Source: Pseudomonas bijieensis (lineage in GTDB: Bacteria; Pseudomonadota; Gammaproteobacteria; Pseudomonadales; Pseudomonadaceae). Taken from it: 64,000 nucleotides of DNA. The notes under the pieces were generated by a model. It made no database searches. It worked only from the letters and a program-made list of their open reading frames with translations, and was not told the origin of the DNA. A program made the translations under genes and the position numbers. Positions 53,229 through 61,388 of this stretch are shown one piece after another (within the stretch, counting starts at the first letter, position 1; the number at the start of each line of letters is the position of its first letter). The stretch lies in the NCBI RefSeq assembly GCF_013347965.1, contig NZ_CP048810.1:4277501-4341500 (forward strand). Direction: 5' to 3'.

Positions 53229-55160
53229 TTAGCCCTTGGGGAACGCGGCGCTGATGTTGGCATCGATGCTGCCCTTGACACCCTGGCCGTCCGGCGTGGC
53301 ACCCGGGCCGCCACCGTTGTTCAGGTGCAGCACGCCACCGGTGTTGAACTCGGCATCGCCGCTGGCGTAGAAGCTGATCTGCACGCCGGTCAGGTTTATC
53401 TGGCCGCTGGCGTTGAGCTCCAGGATGCTTTCACCGCACACCAGGCGCAGGTTCTCGCCCACTTCGATGACGTAGCTCTGGCTGATGCTGTCGGTCTTGC
53501 GCTGGCCTACCGAGAGGATGTCCTCCTGCTTGACGATACGCAGGCGGTTGTTGCCGATGGTCACCGTCTCGTTGTGGCCGATGCTTTTGTTGCGGTCGTG
53601 GCCGACCGAATGGCTTTCATCTACCTCGACCACGATGTCCTGGTTACGCTCGGCGTGGATGTACAACTGCTCGGCGCCTTTCTTGTCTTCCATGCGGATT
53701 TCGTTGAAATTCGCTGGCGTGCCGCCCTTGCTCGAACGGCTTTTCATGCCGCTCTGGGTCGCGTTTTCCGGTAGGTCGTAGGGTACGGTCTGCTCGGCGT
53801 TGTAGACGCGACCGGTGACGATGGGCCGGTCGGGATCGCCTTCGAGGAAACTGACTATCACCTCCTGCCCAATGCGGGGGATCTGCATCGAGCCCCAATT
53901 CTTGCCGGCCCAAGCCTGCGACACACGAATCCAGCACGAGCTGTTTTCGTTGGACTGGTCGTGACGGTCCCAATAGAAATGCACCTTCACCCGACCAAAC
54001 TGGTCGGTCCAGATTTCCTCGCCCTTGGGGCCGACCACCAACGCAGTCTGCGGGCCTTTGACGATAGGGCGGTGGGTGGTCGCCAACGGGCGATAGCTTT
54101 GCTGGGCATCGATGCAGGTCAGGCTGCTTTCGAACTGTGCGCTCGGCGCGCCGCCGTTGGTTTCGCCGCTTTCCTGGGAAATGTAGTAGCGGGCGCCGAC
54201 GATCAGGTATTCGCGGTTCTGGTCCTGGCGGCTGAAGCCGGTAAGCGTGAACAGATGCCCCGAGCCCAGCCCCCGCGCGTTACCCGCCAACTCGACCTGT
54301 TCGTGGAGGGTCTGCAAGGCTTCGATGCGAGTGCGGGCGTAGTGTTCGCCGTCGGCGCTTTGCACGTAGGTGCCGGGGTAGTCGTACAGCGGATAGTCGC
54401 CGGCGGTGTGCGGGCGGGGCATGGCCGAGCGTACGTCGATGCGTGCGCTGGGGCGCTGGAAATCGTAGTCGTTGAGTTCCAGCGAACCGGGCTGGACTTC
54501 CTGGGCCAGGTGCCAGTCGTGGATATGGTCGCGCTCGCGCTGTTGCTCGTTCTTCGGGTAGTACGGCACCGAACCGTAGCCGGGGGCCGTGGTGTGGGCG
54601 CCATAAGCGTCGGCCAACACCAGCACATGGCGGCCCTGCTCATGGCGGAAGAAATAGTAGATGCCTTCCTGTTCCATCAAGCGGCTGACGAAATCGAAAC
54701 TGGTCTCGCGATACTGCACGCAGTATTCCCACTCGCGGTAGGACTGGCTCAAGGCGTCTTCGAAATCGGAAAACCCAAGGTCGCGGAACACCTGCTTGAT
54801 GATCTGCGGAATGGTCAGGTTCTGGAAAATCCGGCAATCGGAAGTGCGGGTCAGCAGCCACAACCACGGGCGCAGGGTGGCCTGGTAGCTGGCGAACTGG
54901 CCCTGGTCGACGTTCTGGCTGCAACGGGCGACGATGCCGTGGAAGTGCCGCTCGCCACCGCCGTCCAATTGCAAGCTCACGCACATGGGCTTGCCGAGCA
55001 ACTGGTTGAGGTCGATGGCGTTGTCCAGCGAATGCAGCTGCAACTCGTAGTTGAACAGCCTGCCCAGCTCTTCACCGCCGCCCATGTCCTTGAGCAACAG
55101 CACCTCGGGTCCCAGGGGGCTGGTGATCTTGGCCAGGCGTGTGGCTTGGTTGAATAGCAT
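53229..55160 (-). CDS. vgrG: VgrG spike protein (TssI), Rhs-associated
   Basis: A 643-residue spike with gp27-like (about 1-370), gp5 OB ('DQFGRVKVHFYWDR') and beta-helix needle domains. It is nearly identical to the VgrG at 59273-61213 through about residue 545, then diverges over the last 100 residues ('VGQRKTDSISQSYVIEVG' here). The variable tip probably sets which PAAR effector it carries. It begins the leftward vgrG-eag-rhs-immunity module, with AAGGAC before the ATG. Confidence 0.94.
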   Translation of the reverse strand: MLFNQATRLAKITSPLGPEVLLLKDMGGGEELGRLFNYELQLHSLDNAIDLNQLLGKPMCVSLQLDGGGERHFHGIVARCSQNVDQGQFASYQATLRPWLWLLTRTSDCRIFQNLTIPQIIKQVFRDLGFSDFEDALSQSYREWEYCVQYRETSFDFVSRLMEQEGIYYFFRHEQGRHVLVLADAYGAHTTAPGYGSVPYYPKNEQQRERDHIHDWHLAQEVQPGSLELNDYDFQRPSARIDVRSAMPRPHTAGDYPLYDYPGTYVQSADGEHYARTRIEALQTLHEQVELAGNARGLGSGHLFTLTGFSRQDQNREYLIVGARYYISQESGETNGGAPSAQFESSLTCIDAQQSYRPLATTHRPIVKGPQTALVVGPKGEEIWTDQFGRVKVHFYWDRHDQSNENSSCWIRVSQAWAGKNWGSMQIPRIGQEVIVSFLEGDPDRPIVTGRVYNAEQTVPYDLPENATQSGMKSRSSKGGTPANFNEIRMEDKKGAEQLYIHAERNQDIVVEVDESHSVGHDRNKSIGHNETVTIGNNRLRIVKQEDILSVGQRKTDSISQSYVIEVGENLRLVCGESILELNASGQINLTGVQISFYASGDAEFNTGGVLHLNNGGGPGATPDGQGVKGSIDANISAAFPKG

Positions 55161-55408
55161 CGGTTGTCCTTATCGCTGCCGCAGTCCATTTGACGCTGCG
55201 CAAGATTGCCGGCTTTTGACGTTGAAGATCAAGCGATCACGCCCTTTGACAGCGCGTGCACAGGCATGAAATCGCCAGAGTAGTGACGCTGATCGCATAA
55301 TGTAGTTCGTTACTTGGGGCAGAGGAACCCGGTTCTTGATTGTTACCAGGCATTACTTGAATATCTGCTCCTTCGCGCGTCACCTCACGTCCATGGAAAG
55401 CGATTACT

Positions 55409-55843
55409 GTGACCTCTTACCGCATTCAAGAAGCCGATCTCGAAATTCCCGATGCCTGGCAGGACCAGAGCATCAATATTTTCAAGCTGCCGGCAGTCGG
55501 CCCTGCTAAAGAAGCCAGTTTCGTCATCAGCCGCGATGCCTCCCAGGGCGACGCGCCATTCGCGGAATACGTCGACCGCCAGCTCAAAAGCGCAGAGCAG
55601 CAACTGCCCGGCTTCAAGCTGGTTCAGCGCTGGGACACGGTGCTGCAGGGGCACACCACCACGTTGCTGGATTACACCTGGCAACGCGAGGGGCGTGAAC
55701 TGATGCTGCGCCAGGTGTTCATCGAGCGTAAGCCATCGGTGCTGATCACCACCTTGACCACCACACCGACCGACTTCGCCTATCACGAGCCGGCCTGGAA
55801 GCTGGCGATGCATTCGTTCAAGCCACAGCCTCCGATTGTCTGA
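55409..55843 (+). CDS. Eag chaperone (DUF1795/DcrB-like), Tse6-type PAAR-associated
   Basis: A 144-residue DUF1795 protein (TSYRIQEADLEIPDAWQDQS) only distantly similar to the Eag at 52776. It starts with GTG after GGAAAG. It is the first gene of a rightward module followed by two PAAR effectors whose N-termini match Tse6 of P. aeruginosa, so it is the counterpart of EagT6. One chaperone presumably serves both tandem effectors because their chaperone-binding N-termini are almost identical. Confidence 0.88.
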   Translation: MTSYRIQEADLEIPDAWQDQSINIFKLPAVGPAKEASFVISRDASQGDAPFAEYVDRQLKSAEQQLPGFKLVQRWDTVLQGHTTTLLDYTWQREGRELMLRQVFIERKPSVLITTLTTTPTDFAYHEPAWKLAMHSFKPQPPIV

Positions 55844-55897
55844 GCATCGACACGTCCCACTGAGCAGGCATACACATCAGTAAGGTAGATGCGCGCA

Positions 55898-57163
55898 ATG
55901 GATGCACAGGCTGCGGCACGTCTGGGTGACGAAATAGCCCACGGGTTCGGGTTGGCCGCGATGGTCGCCGGTGCCGTGGCCGGTGCCTTGATTGGCGCCG
56001 CGGTCGTTGCCGCGACTGTCGCCACGGGCGGCGTGGCGCTGGCCATCATGGCCGGCTCGATTGCCGCTGGCGGCTTGTCGATGTTCCAGATCGTCAAAGG
56101 CCTCTCCACCATCTTCAACCTGCCCGAGCCCACCACGGGGGCGTTGATAATGGGCAGCTTCAACGTCTACATCAACGACCGCAATGCCATGCGGGCGGGC
56201 GAAGACATTTCGTCTTCCTGCACCGGGCTGCCGATGAACCATCCGATCTGGCCTTTCCCGGTACTGATCGCCGAAGGCAGCGCCACGGTCTTCATCAACG
56301 GCAAACCGGCGGCGCGCCTGCACAGCAAAATGGTCTGCGGTGCCCATATCAAGAGCGGCAGCCCCAATACGTTTATCGGCGGGCCGACGGTGTCGGTGGC
56401 GTTTGTCCTGGATCTCGAAGGGTGGATGCATACCGGGTTGGAAGTGTTGGGGTTGTTGGCCGCCGGTGCTGCGTTGGTCATGGCGGCCATGGCGGGTATC
56501 GCCGTCCTCGTCGAATTCGTGGTGATAGGCGGGCTGATCCTGGGGGGCATGGAGCTTCTCGGCGATTTGGGCGACCGTCTGGGGCCAGGCTATCGGGACC
56601 TGCTGCAAGGTGTCGCCGGCATGGCCATGCTGGGGTTGAGCCCGAAAATGGCGAAGGCAGCCAAGCCTGCCGAACTGCCGCCGCCCAAGTACAAGCCTGG
56701 CGTGACCGAGGCCGACATCCTGGCCATGCCGAAGGGGTCTCGACCCGATGCCGACACGTACCTGTCACCGCAGTATGTGAAAGAACACTTGGCCCAGTTC
56801 GAGAACGGTGCCTCACGCTTCACCACGAAGGCCAACCTGGACAAGTACGGCATCGCCCAGCGCGACGGCACGACGTTCCTGATGCCCAAGGCTGAAGCCG
56901 ATCAATTGATTGCCAATGCCAAGGGCGACAAGAGGGCATTGGAGAAGGCGCTTGGGCTTCCAGAAAATACCCTGGAAAGTAGTACCCTTGTGCGGGTCGA
57001 TATTCCCGCGCCTAAAGACATGAACCTGCGGATTCCTTCAGGTAACGAGGCCGGTGCCAACGAGTTCTGGATTCCTGGCGGCAAGCTGCCGACCGGCGCC
57101 AGCGAGGCGGTCATCGATGCCGGAGGCATTTTGCCCAAAGACTTCAGTTGGACGCCATTATGA
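55898..57163 (+). CDS. Tse6-like prePAAR-PAAR effector 1 with unassigned toxin domain
   Basis: A 421-residue effector. Domains in order: prePAAR motif AARLGDEIAH (residues 7-16), first hydrophobic block (about 20-60), PAAR domain (about 80-170), second hydrophobic block (about 180-220), then a C-terminal toxin from about 260. The carrier part strongly resembles Tse6. The toxin part contains 'LSPQYVKEHLAQFENGAS', 'RFTTKANLDKYGI', 'ALEKALGLPENTL' and 'NEAGANEFWIPGGKLPTGAS'. I cannot assign a named activity. The start at 55898 matches the Tse6 N-terminus; an ATG three codons earlier sits too close to AAGG. Its candidate immunity gene follows after 19 bases. Confidence 0.88.
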   Translation: MDAQAAARLGDEIAHGFGLAAMVAGAVAGALIGAAVVAATVATGGVALAIMAGSIAAGGLSMFQIVKGLSTIFNLPEPTTGALIMGSFNVYINDRNAMRAGEDISSSCTGLPMNHPIWPFPVLIAEGSATVFINGKPAARLHSKMVCGAHIKSGSPNTFIGGPTVSVAFVLDLEGWMHTGLEVLGLLAAGAALVMAAMAGIAVLVEFVVIGGLILGGMELLGDLGDRLGPGYRDLLQGVAGMAMLGLSPKMAKAAKPAELPPPKYKPGVTEADILAMPKGSRPDADTYLSPQYVKEHLAQFENGASRFTTKANLDKYGIAQRDGTTFLMPKAEADQLIANAKGDKRALEKALGLPENTLESSTLVRVDIPAPKDMNLRIPSGNEAGANEFWIPGGKLPTGASEAVIDAGGILPKDFSWTPL

Positions 57164-57182
57164 CGGTAGAGGTAGGCAAGTC

Positions 57183-57446
57183 ATGAAATTTCAAGATGTT
57201 CTGGTCAGTCGCGAACACATGTTCTCCGTGGGCATCGAGCAGGACTCGGGTCGGTTCTACGTGTCCATACCGGTCAGCAACGGCATGGCCGACTACGAGG
57301 AATATTATGAAATCAACCAGGCGACCTTTGAGCTGTTCAGGCGTGACCCGGATGCCGCGCTGCCGTTTGTGGCGCGTTGCAAAAAGCGCGAGCTGGACGA
57401 GCTGTTGATTGTCCAACCTGGAACGAACCGCGGCACCGCCATCTGA
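57183..57446 (+). CDS. Candidate immunity protein of PAAR effector 1
   Basis: An 87-residue soluble protein (MKFQDVLVSREHMFSVGIEQ, then 'IPVSNGMADYEEYYEI' and 'CKKRELDELLIVQPG'). It has no signal peptide, so it is expected to act in the cytosol. Small size, acidic face and position 19 bases after a PAAR toxin support an immunity role. It does not resemble the immunity candidate of effector 2 despite the related toxins. The ATG at 57183 follows GAGGTAGG. Confidence 0.72.
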   Translation: MKFQDVLVSREHMFSVGIEQDSGRFYVSIPVSNGMADYEEYYEINQATFELFRRDPDAALPFVARCKKRELDELLIVQPGTNRGTAI

Positions 57447-57564
57447 TCGTCGAAGGGCAGGGGAGGCCGGCGATGCGCTTGCTCAAATCCCGCCCATCGA
57501 ACGTCTGAGTCATCAATACGTCTCTCTGTGCAGTCATACAAAATCGGCAAGGTAGATGCACGCA

Positions 57565-58776
57565 ATGGATGCACAGGCAGCAGCACGTCTGGGGGATGAA
57601 ATAGCCCACGGGTTCGGGTTGGCCGCGATGATCGCCGGTGCCGTGGCCGGTGCCTTGATCGGTGCCGCGGTCGTTGCCGCGACCGTCGCCACGGGCGGCG
57701 TGGCCCTGGCCATCATGGCCGGCTCGATTGCCGCGGGCGGCTTGTCGATGTTCCAGATCGTCAAAGGCCTCTCCACCATCTTCAACCTGCCTGAGCCCAC
57801 CACGGGGGCGTTGATAATGGGCAGCTTCAACGTCTACATCAACGACCGCAATGCCATGCGGGCGGGCGAAGACATTTCGTCTTCCTGCACCGGGCTGCCG
57901 ATGAACCATCCGATCTGGCCCTTTCCAGTGCTGATCGCCGAAGGCAGCGCCACGGTCTTCATTAATGGCAAACCCGCCGCACGTTTGCACAGCAAAATGG
58001 TTTGCGGCGCGCACATCAAGACCGGCAGTCCCAATACGTTCATCGGTGGGCCGACGGTGTCGGTGGCGTTTGTTCTGGATCTCGAAGGCTGGATGCACAC
58101 CGGGCTGGAGGCGTTGGGGTTGTTGGCGGCGGGCGGAGCCTTGTTGCTTGCGGCTTTTGCCGGAGCCGCCGCTTTCTTCGGCGCCCTGGCCGTCGGTGGT
58201 GCGCTGTATGTCGGCATGGAACTGCTGGGGGATTTGGGCGATCGTCTCGGCCCCGGATATCGGGACTTGTTTCAGGGGGTGGCAGGGATGGCCCTGCTCG
58301 GTGCCGGGCCGAAGCTGGCACGCAGGCCCATGACTGCGGCCGAGCGGACGATCTTGGCTCGTCAGCGACAGGAACAGATGCTCAAGGACAATCGAGGGTT
58401 CAACATTAGCCCGACGGCGTGGGACGCCTATCCGACGATTGGCCGGGCCGGTACTTTTGTTTCTGATAAGAAAGGCATCACCGATGTTATTGGAAATTTC
58501 TCGGGGCGTTCCAAGGTGACCATCAGTGGTAAAAAAGCGGCGGAACTGGAACGCGCCTTTGGTTTGGAAAAAGATGCGCTTAAAGGCGGCTTCAAGATCA
58601 GGCAGGTCGATGATCTCGTGGGGCGGATGCCGAGAAGCCCGATGGAAGGAAACCAGTATTTCCTGGGGCCAGGTAAACACTTGCCGGGTGGCGCCCCGGA
58701 GATGGTCGTCGAGTCGATTCCGACAAAGGATGCGAACGGCATTAAAACTTTAACCGAGGTATTTGTCAGTGATTAA
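57565..58776 (+). CDS. Tse6-like prePAAR-PAAR effector 2 with diverged toxin domain
   Basis: A 403-residue effector with the same architecture as effector 1. The first 183 residues differ at only two positions (V23I and one Ser to Thr near 152); divergence begins in the second hydrophobic block. The toxin part ('FVSDKKGITDVIGNFSG', 'ELERAFGLEKDALKGGF', 'NQYFLGPGKHLPGGAPEMVV') shares a motif skeleton with effector 1 but little identity. Tandem duplication followed by toxin replacement or fast divergence explains this. The immunity candidate overlaps its last codons. Confidence 0.87.
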   Translation: MDAQAAARLGDEIAHGFGLAAMIAGAVAGALIGAAVVAATVATGGVALAIMAGSIAAGGLSMFQIVKGLSTIFNLPEPTTGALIMGSFNVYINDRNAMRAGEDISSSCTGLPMNHPIWPFPVLIAEGSATVFINGKPAARLHSKMVCGAHIKTGSPNTFIGGPTVSVAFVLDLEGWMHTGLEALGLLAAGGALLLAAFAGAAAFFGALAVGGALYVGMELLGDLGDRLGPGYRDLFQGVAGMALLGAGPKLARRPMTAAERTILARQRQEQMLKDNRGFNISPTAWDAYPTIGRAGTFVSDKKGITDVIGNFSGRSKVTISGKKAAELERAFGLEKDALKGGFKIRQVDDLVGRMPRSPMEGNQYFLGPGKHLPGGAPEMVVESIPTKDANGIKTLTEVFVSD

Positions 58777-59101
58777 TGATGTGCTGAAAGCGTACGTGGA
58801 AAAAGCGGACGGCGACGTGATTCGTGTTCAAGTCATCGATAACGCGTTGGATTCGCCCCTACGCGCTATCGGGTTTTCGACTGCGGCGCAGAAAGACATC
58901 TACGTTTTGCAGGTCGCGGACAACAGGCAGAAGGCTAAGGTATTCGACGCACTCCGTTCACTGGGCGTGGCCTTTTCGGCGGGCAAGGAGTGGTGTCCCT
59001 CCGAAGTTTTTGAATATCTTCGTGACGAGCAATTGCTGAGCGGTAAATATTTGCGAGTCGCGTGGACGCAGCCCGGTCAATACCGGCTTACGAATGAGTG
59101 A
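58769..59101 (+). CDS. Candidate immunity protein of PAAR effector 2
   Basis: A 110-residue soluble protein ('VINDVLKAYVEKADGDVIRV', 'KEWCPSEVFEYLRDEQLLSG') with no signal peptide and no family I recognise. The GTG at 58769 lies nine bases after GAGG and overlaps the effector stop by eight bases; a TTG at 58763 is possible. Translational coupling to the toxin supports an immunity role. Confidence 0.7.
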   Translation: MINDVLKAYVEKADGDVIRVQVIDNALDSPLRAIGFSTAAQKDIYVLQVADNRQKAKVFDALRSLGVAFSAGKEWCPSEVFEYLRDEQLLSGKYLRVAWTQPGQYRLTNE

Positions 59102-59161
59102 AATTTCAATATACCCTGGTCCACCGCGAACATAGGTTCTGCGTGGGTGGTAACGATGAAC

Positions 59162-59254
59162 CCGTGGCGAGGGAGCTTGCTCCCGCTGGGCTGCGTAGCA
59201 GCCCTTTTTGGTGAGCGCTTCGCACTCAAGCGGGAGCAAGCTCCCTCGCCACGG
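59162..59254. repeat. REPIN (93 bp), second arm type
   Basis: Two 26-bp perfect inverted arms (CCGTGGCGAGGGAGCTTGCT plus six bases) flank a 41-base spacer. It separates the convergent immunity and vgrG genes and may act as a bidirectional terminator. The arm sequence belongs to a different REP class from the 90-bp copies. Confidence 0.88.
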
Positions 59255-59272
59255 TTGTTCCGGCCGTGAACC

Positions 59273-61213
59273 TCAGCCCTTGGCTTTTGCCGGAAAAAAA
59301 GCTTTCACCGCCGCATCGATCATTCCCTTGATGCCTTTGCCCTTGGGGTCTACGGCGCTTGCGCCTCCGGAGTTGAGGTCCAAACGCCCGCCGGTGTCGA
59401 TGTTGCCATTGCCGCTGGCGTAGATGTTGAACGCCGTGCCCGAGATGTTGATCTCGCCACTGGCATTGAACTCCAGCACGCTTTTGCCGCACACCAGTCG
59501 AATCTGCGAGCCCGCTTCCACGAGGTATTGGGTACTGATGCTGTCGCTCTTGGCTCCGCCGACGAGCAATGCATCGTTGCGCTGTACCGCTCGCAGTCGG
59601 TCCTCGCCAATCCGTACGGTTTCGTTGTGGCCGATGCTTTTGTTGCGGTCGTGGCCGACCGAATGGCTCTCGTCCACCTCGACCACGATGTCCTGGTTAC
59701 GCTCGGCGTGGATGTACAACTGCTCGGCGCCTTTCTTGTCTTCCATGCGGATTTCGTTGAAATTCGCCGGCGTGCCGCCCTTGCTCGAACGGCTTTTGGT
59801 GCCGCTTTGAGTGGCATTGGCGGGCAATGCATAGGGGACGGTTTGTTCGGCGTTATACACACGACCGGTGACGATGGGCCGGTCGGGATCGCCTTCGAGG
59901 AAACTGACTATCACCTCCTGCCCAATGCGGGGGATCTGCACCGAGCCCCAATTCTTGCCGGCCCACGCCTGCGACACACGAATCCAGCACGAGCTGTTTT
60001 CGTTGGACTGGTCGTGACGGTCCCAATAGAAATGCACCTTCACCCGACCAAACTGGTCGGTCCAGATTTCCTCGCCCTTGGGGCCGACCACCAACGCAGT
60101 CTGCGGGCCTTTGACGATGGGACGATGGGTGGTCGCCAACGGGCGATAGCTTTGCTGGGCGTCGATGCAGGTCAGGCTGCTTTCGAACTGGGCCGACGGC
60201 GCGCCGCCGCTGGTTTCGCCGCTTTCCTGGGAAATGTAATAGCGGGCCCCGACGATCAGGTATTCGCGGTTCTGGTCCTGGCGGCTGAAGCCGGTAAGAG
60301 TGAACAGATGCCCCGAACCCAGGCCCCGGGCGTTACCCGCCAGCTCGACCTGTTCGTGCAGGGTCTGCAAGGCTTCGATGCGGGTGCGGGCGTAGTGTTC
60401 GCCGTCGGTACTTTGCACGTAGGCGCCAGGGTAGTCATACAACGGATAATCGCCAGCGGTATGTGGACGCGGCATGGCCGAGCGCACATCGATGCGCGCG
60501 CTGGGGCGCTGGAAATCGTAGTCGTTGAGTTCCAGCGAACCGGGCTGGACTTCCTGGGCCAGGTGCCAGTCGTGGATATGGTCGCGTTCGCGCTGTTGCT
60601 CATTCTTGGGGTAGTAGGGCACCGAGCCGTAGCCAGGGGCCTTGGTGTGGGCGCCATAGGCGTCGGCCAGCACCAGCACATGCCGGCCCTGTTCATGGCG
60701 GAAGAAGTAGTAGATGCCTTCCTGCTCCATCAGGCGGCTGACGAAATCGAAGCTGGTCTCGCGATACTGCACGCAGTATTCCCACTCGCGATAAGGCCGG
60801 CTCAAGGCGTCTTCGAAATCGGAAAAGCCCAGGTCGCGGAACACCTGCTTGATGATCTGCGGGATGGTCAGGTTCTGGAAAATCCGGCAATCGGAAGTGC
60901 GGGTCAGCAGCCACAGCCATGGGCGCAGGGTGGCCTGGTAGCTGGCGAACTGGCCCTGGTCGACGTTCTGGCTGCAACGAGCCACGATGCCATGGAAATA
61001 GCGCTCGCCACCGCCGTCCAGTTGCAGGCTCACGCACATGGGCTTGCCGAGCAACTGGTTGAGGTCGATGGCGTTGTCCAGCGAATGCAGCTGCAATTCG
61101 TAGTTGAACAGCCTTCCTAATTCTTCACCGCCGCCCATGTCCTTGAGCAACAGCACCTCGGGTCCGAGGGGGCTGGTGATCTTGGCCAGGCGTGTGGCTT
61201 GGTTGAATAACAT
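59273..61213 (-). CDS. vgrG: VgrG spike protein (TssI), H1-type, downstream of clpV
   Basis: A 646-residue spike, near-identical to the VgrG at 53229-55160 over the first 545 residues and different in the needle tip ('VGGAKSDSISTQYLVEAGSQ' and a Lys-rich end FFPAKAKG). It lies directly after the tssH gene, as vgrG1 does in P. aeruginosa HSI-I, and its tip likely matches the Tse6-like effectors encoded next to it. The ribosome binding site before the ATG is weak, and a REPIN lies between it and tssH. Confidence 0.93.
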   Translation of the reverse strand: MLFNQATRLAKITSPLGPEVLLLKDMGGGEELGRLFNYELQLHSLDNAIDLNQLLGKPMCVSLQLDGGGERYFHGIVARCSQNVDQGQFASYQATLRPWLWLLTRTSDCRIFQNLTIPQIIKQVFRDLGFSDFEDALSRPYREWEYCVQYRETSFDFVSRLMEQEGIYYFFRHEQGRHVLVLADAYGAHTKAPGYGSVPYYPKNEQQRERDHIHDWHLAQEVQPGSLELNDYDFQRPSARIDVRSAMPRPHTAGDYPLYDYPGAYVQSTDGEHYARTRIEALQTLHEQVELAGNARGLGSGHLFTLTGFSRQDQNREYLIVGARYYISQESGETSGGAPSAQFESSLTCIDAQQSYRPLATTHRPIVKGPQTALVVGPKGEEIWTDQFGRVKVHFYWDRHDQSNENSSCWIRVSQAWAGKNWGSVQIPRIGQEVIVSFLEGDPDRPIVTGRVYNAEQTVPYALPANATQSGTKSRSSKGGTPANFNEIRMEDKKGAEQLYIHAERNQDIVVEVDESHSVGHDRNKSIGHNETVRIGEDRLRAVQRNDALLVGGAKSDSISTQYLVEAGSQIRLVCGKSVLEFNASGEINISGTAFNIYASGNGNIDTGGRLDLNSGGASAVDPKGKGIKGMIDAAVKAFFPAKAKG

Positions 61214-61260
61214 CGAGTGTCTCGTGCAGGTTGTAATTGCTGAAGCAACGCAATCCCAAC

Positions 61261-61350
61261 TGTGGGAGCGAGCCTGCTCGCGATGGCGGTGTGTCAGTCA
61301 ACATTGATGTTGAATGTAACTCCGCTATCGCGAGCAGGCTCGCTCCCACA
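61261..61350. repeat. REPIN (90 bp), copy 3
   Basis: Identical 24-bp arms and identical total length to the copies at 52541 and 52675; the spacer again carries CAGTCAACAT. It lies between tssH and vgrG. Confidence 0.9.
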
Positions 61351-61388
61351 GGGATATCTGCCACAGAAGTGACTGTGTTCCTGTCAGG

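Noticed and set aside
59528..61120. A 530-codon plus-strand open frame opposite vgrG
   Set aside because: It lies wholly antisense to the VgrG gene, and a similar long frame occurs opposite the VgrG paralogue (53961-55157), as expected from shared high-GC codon use.
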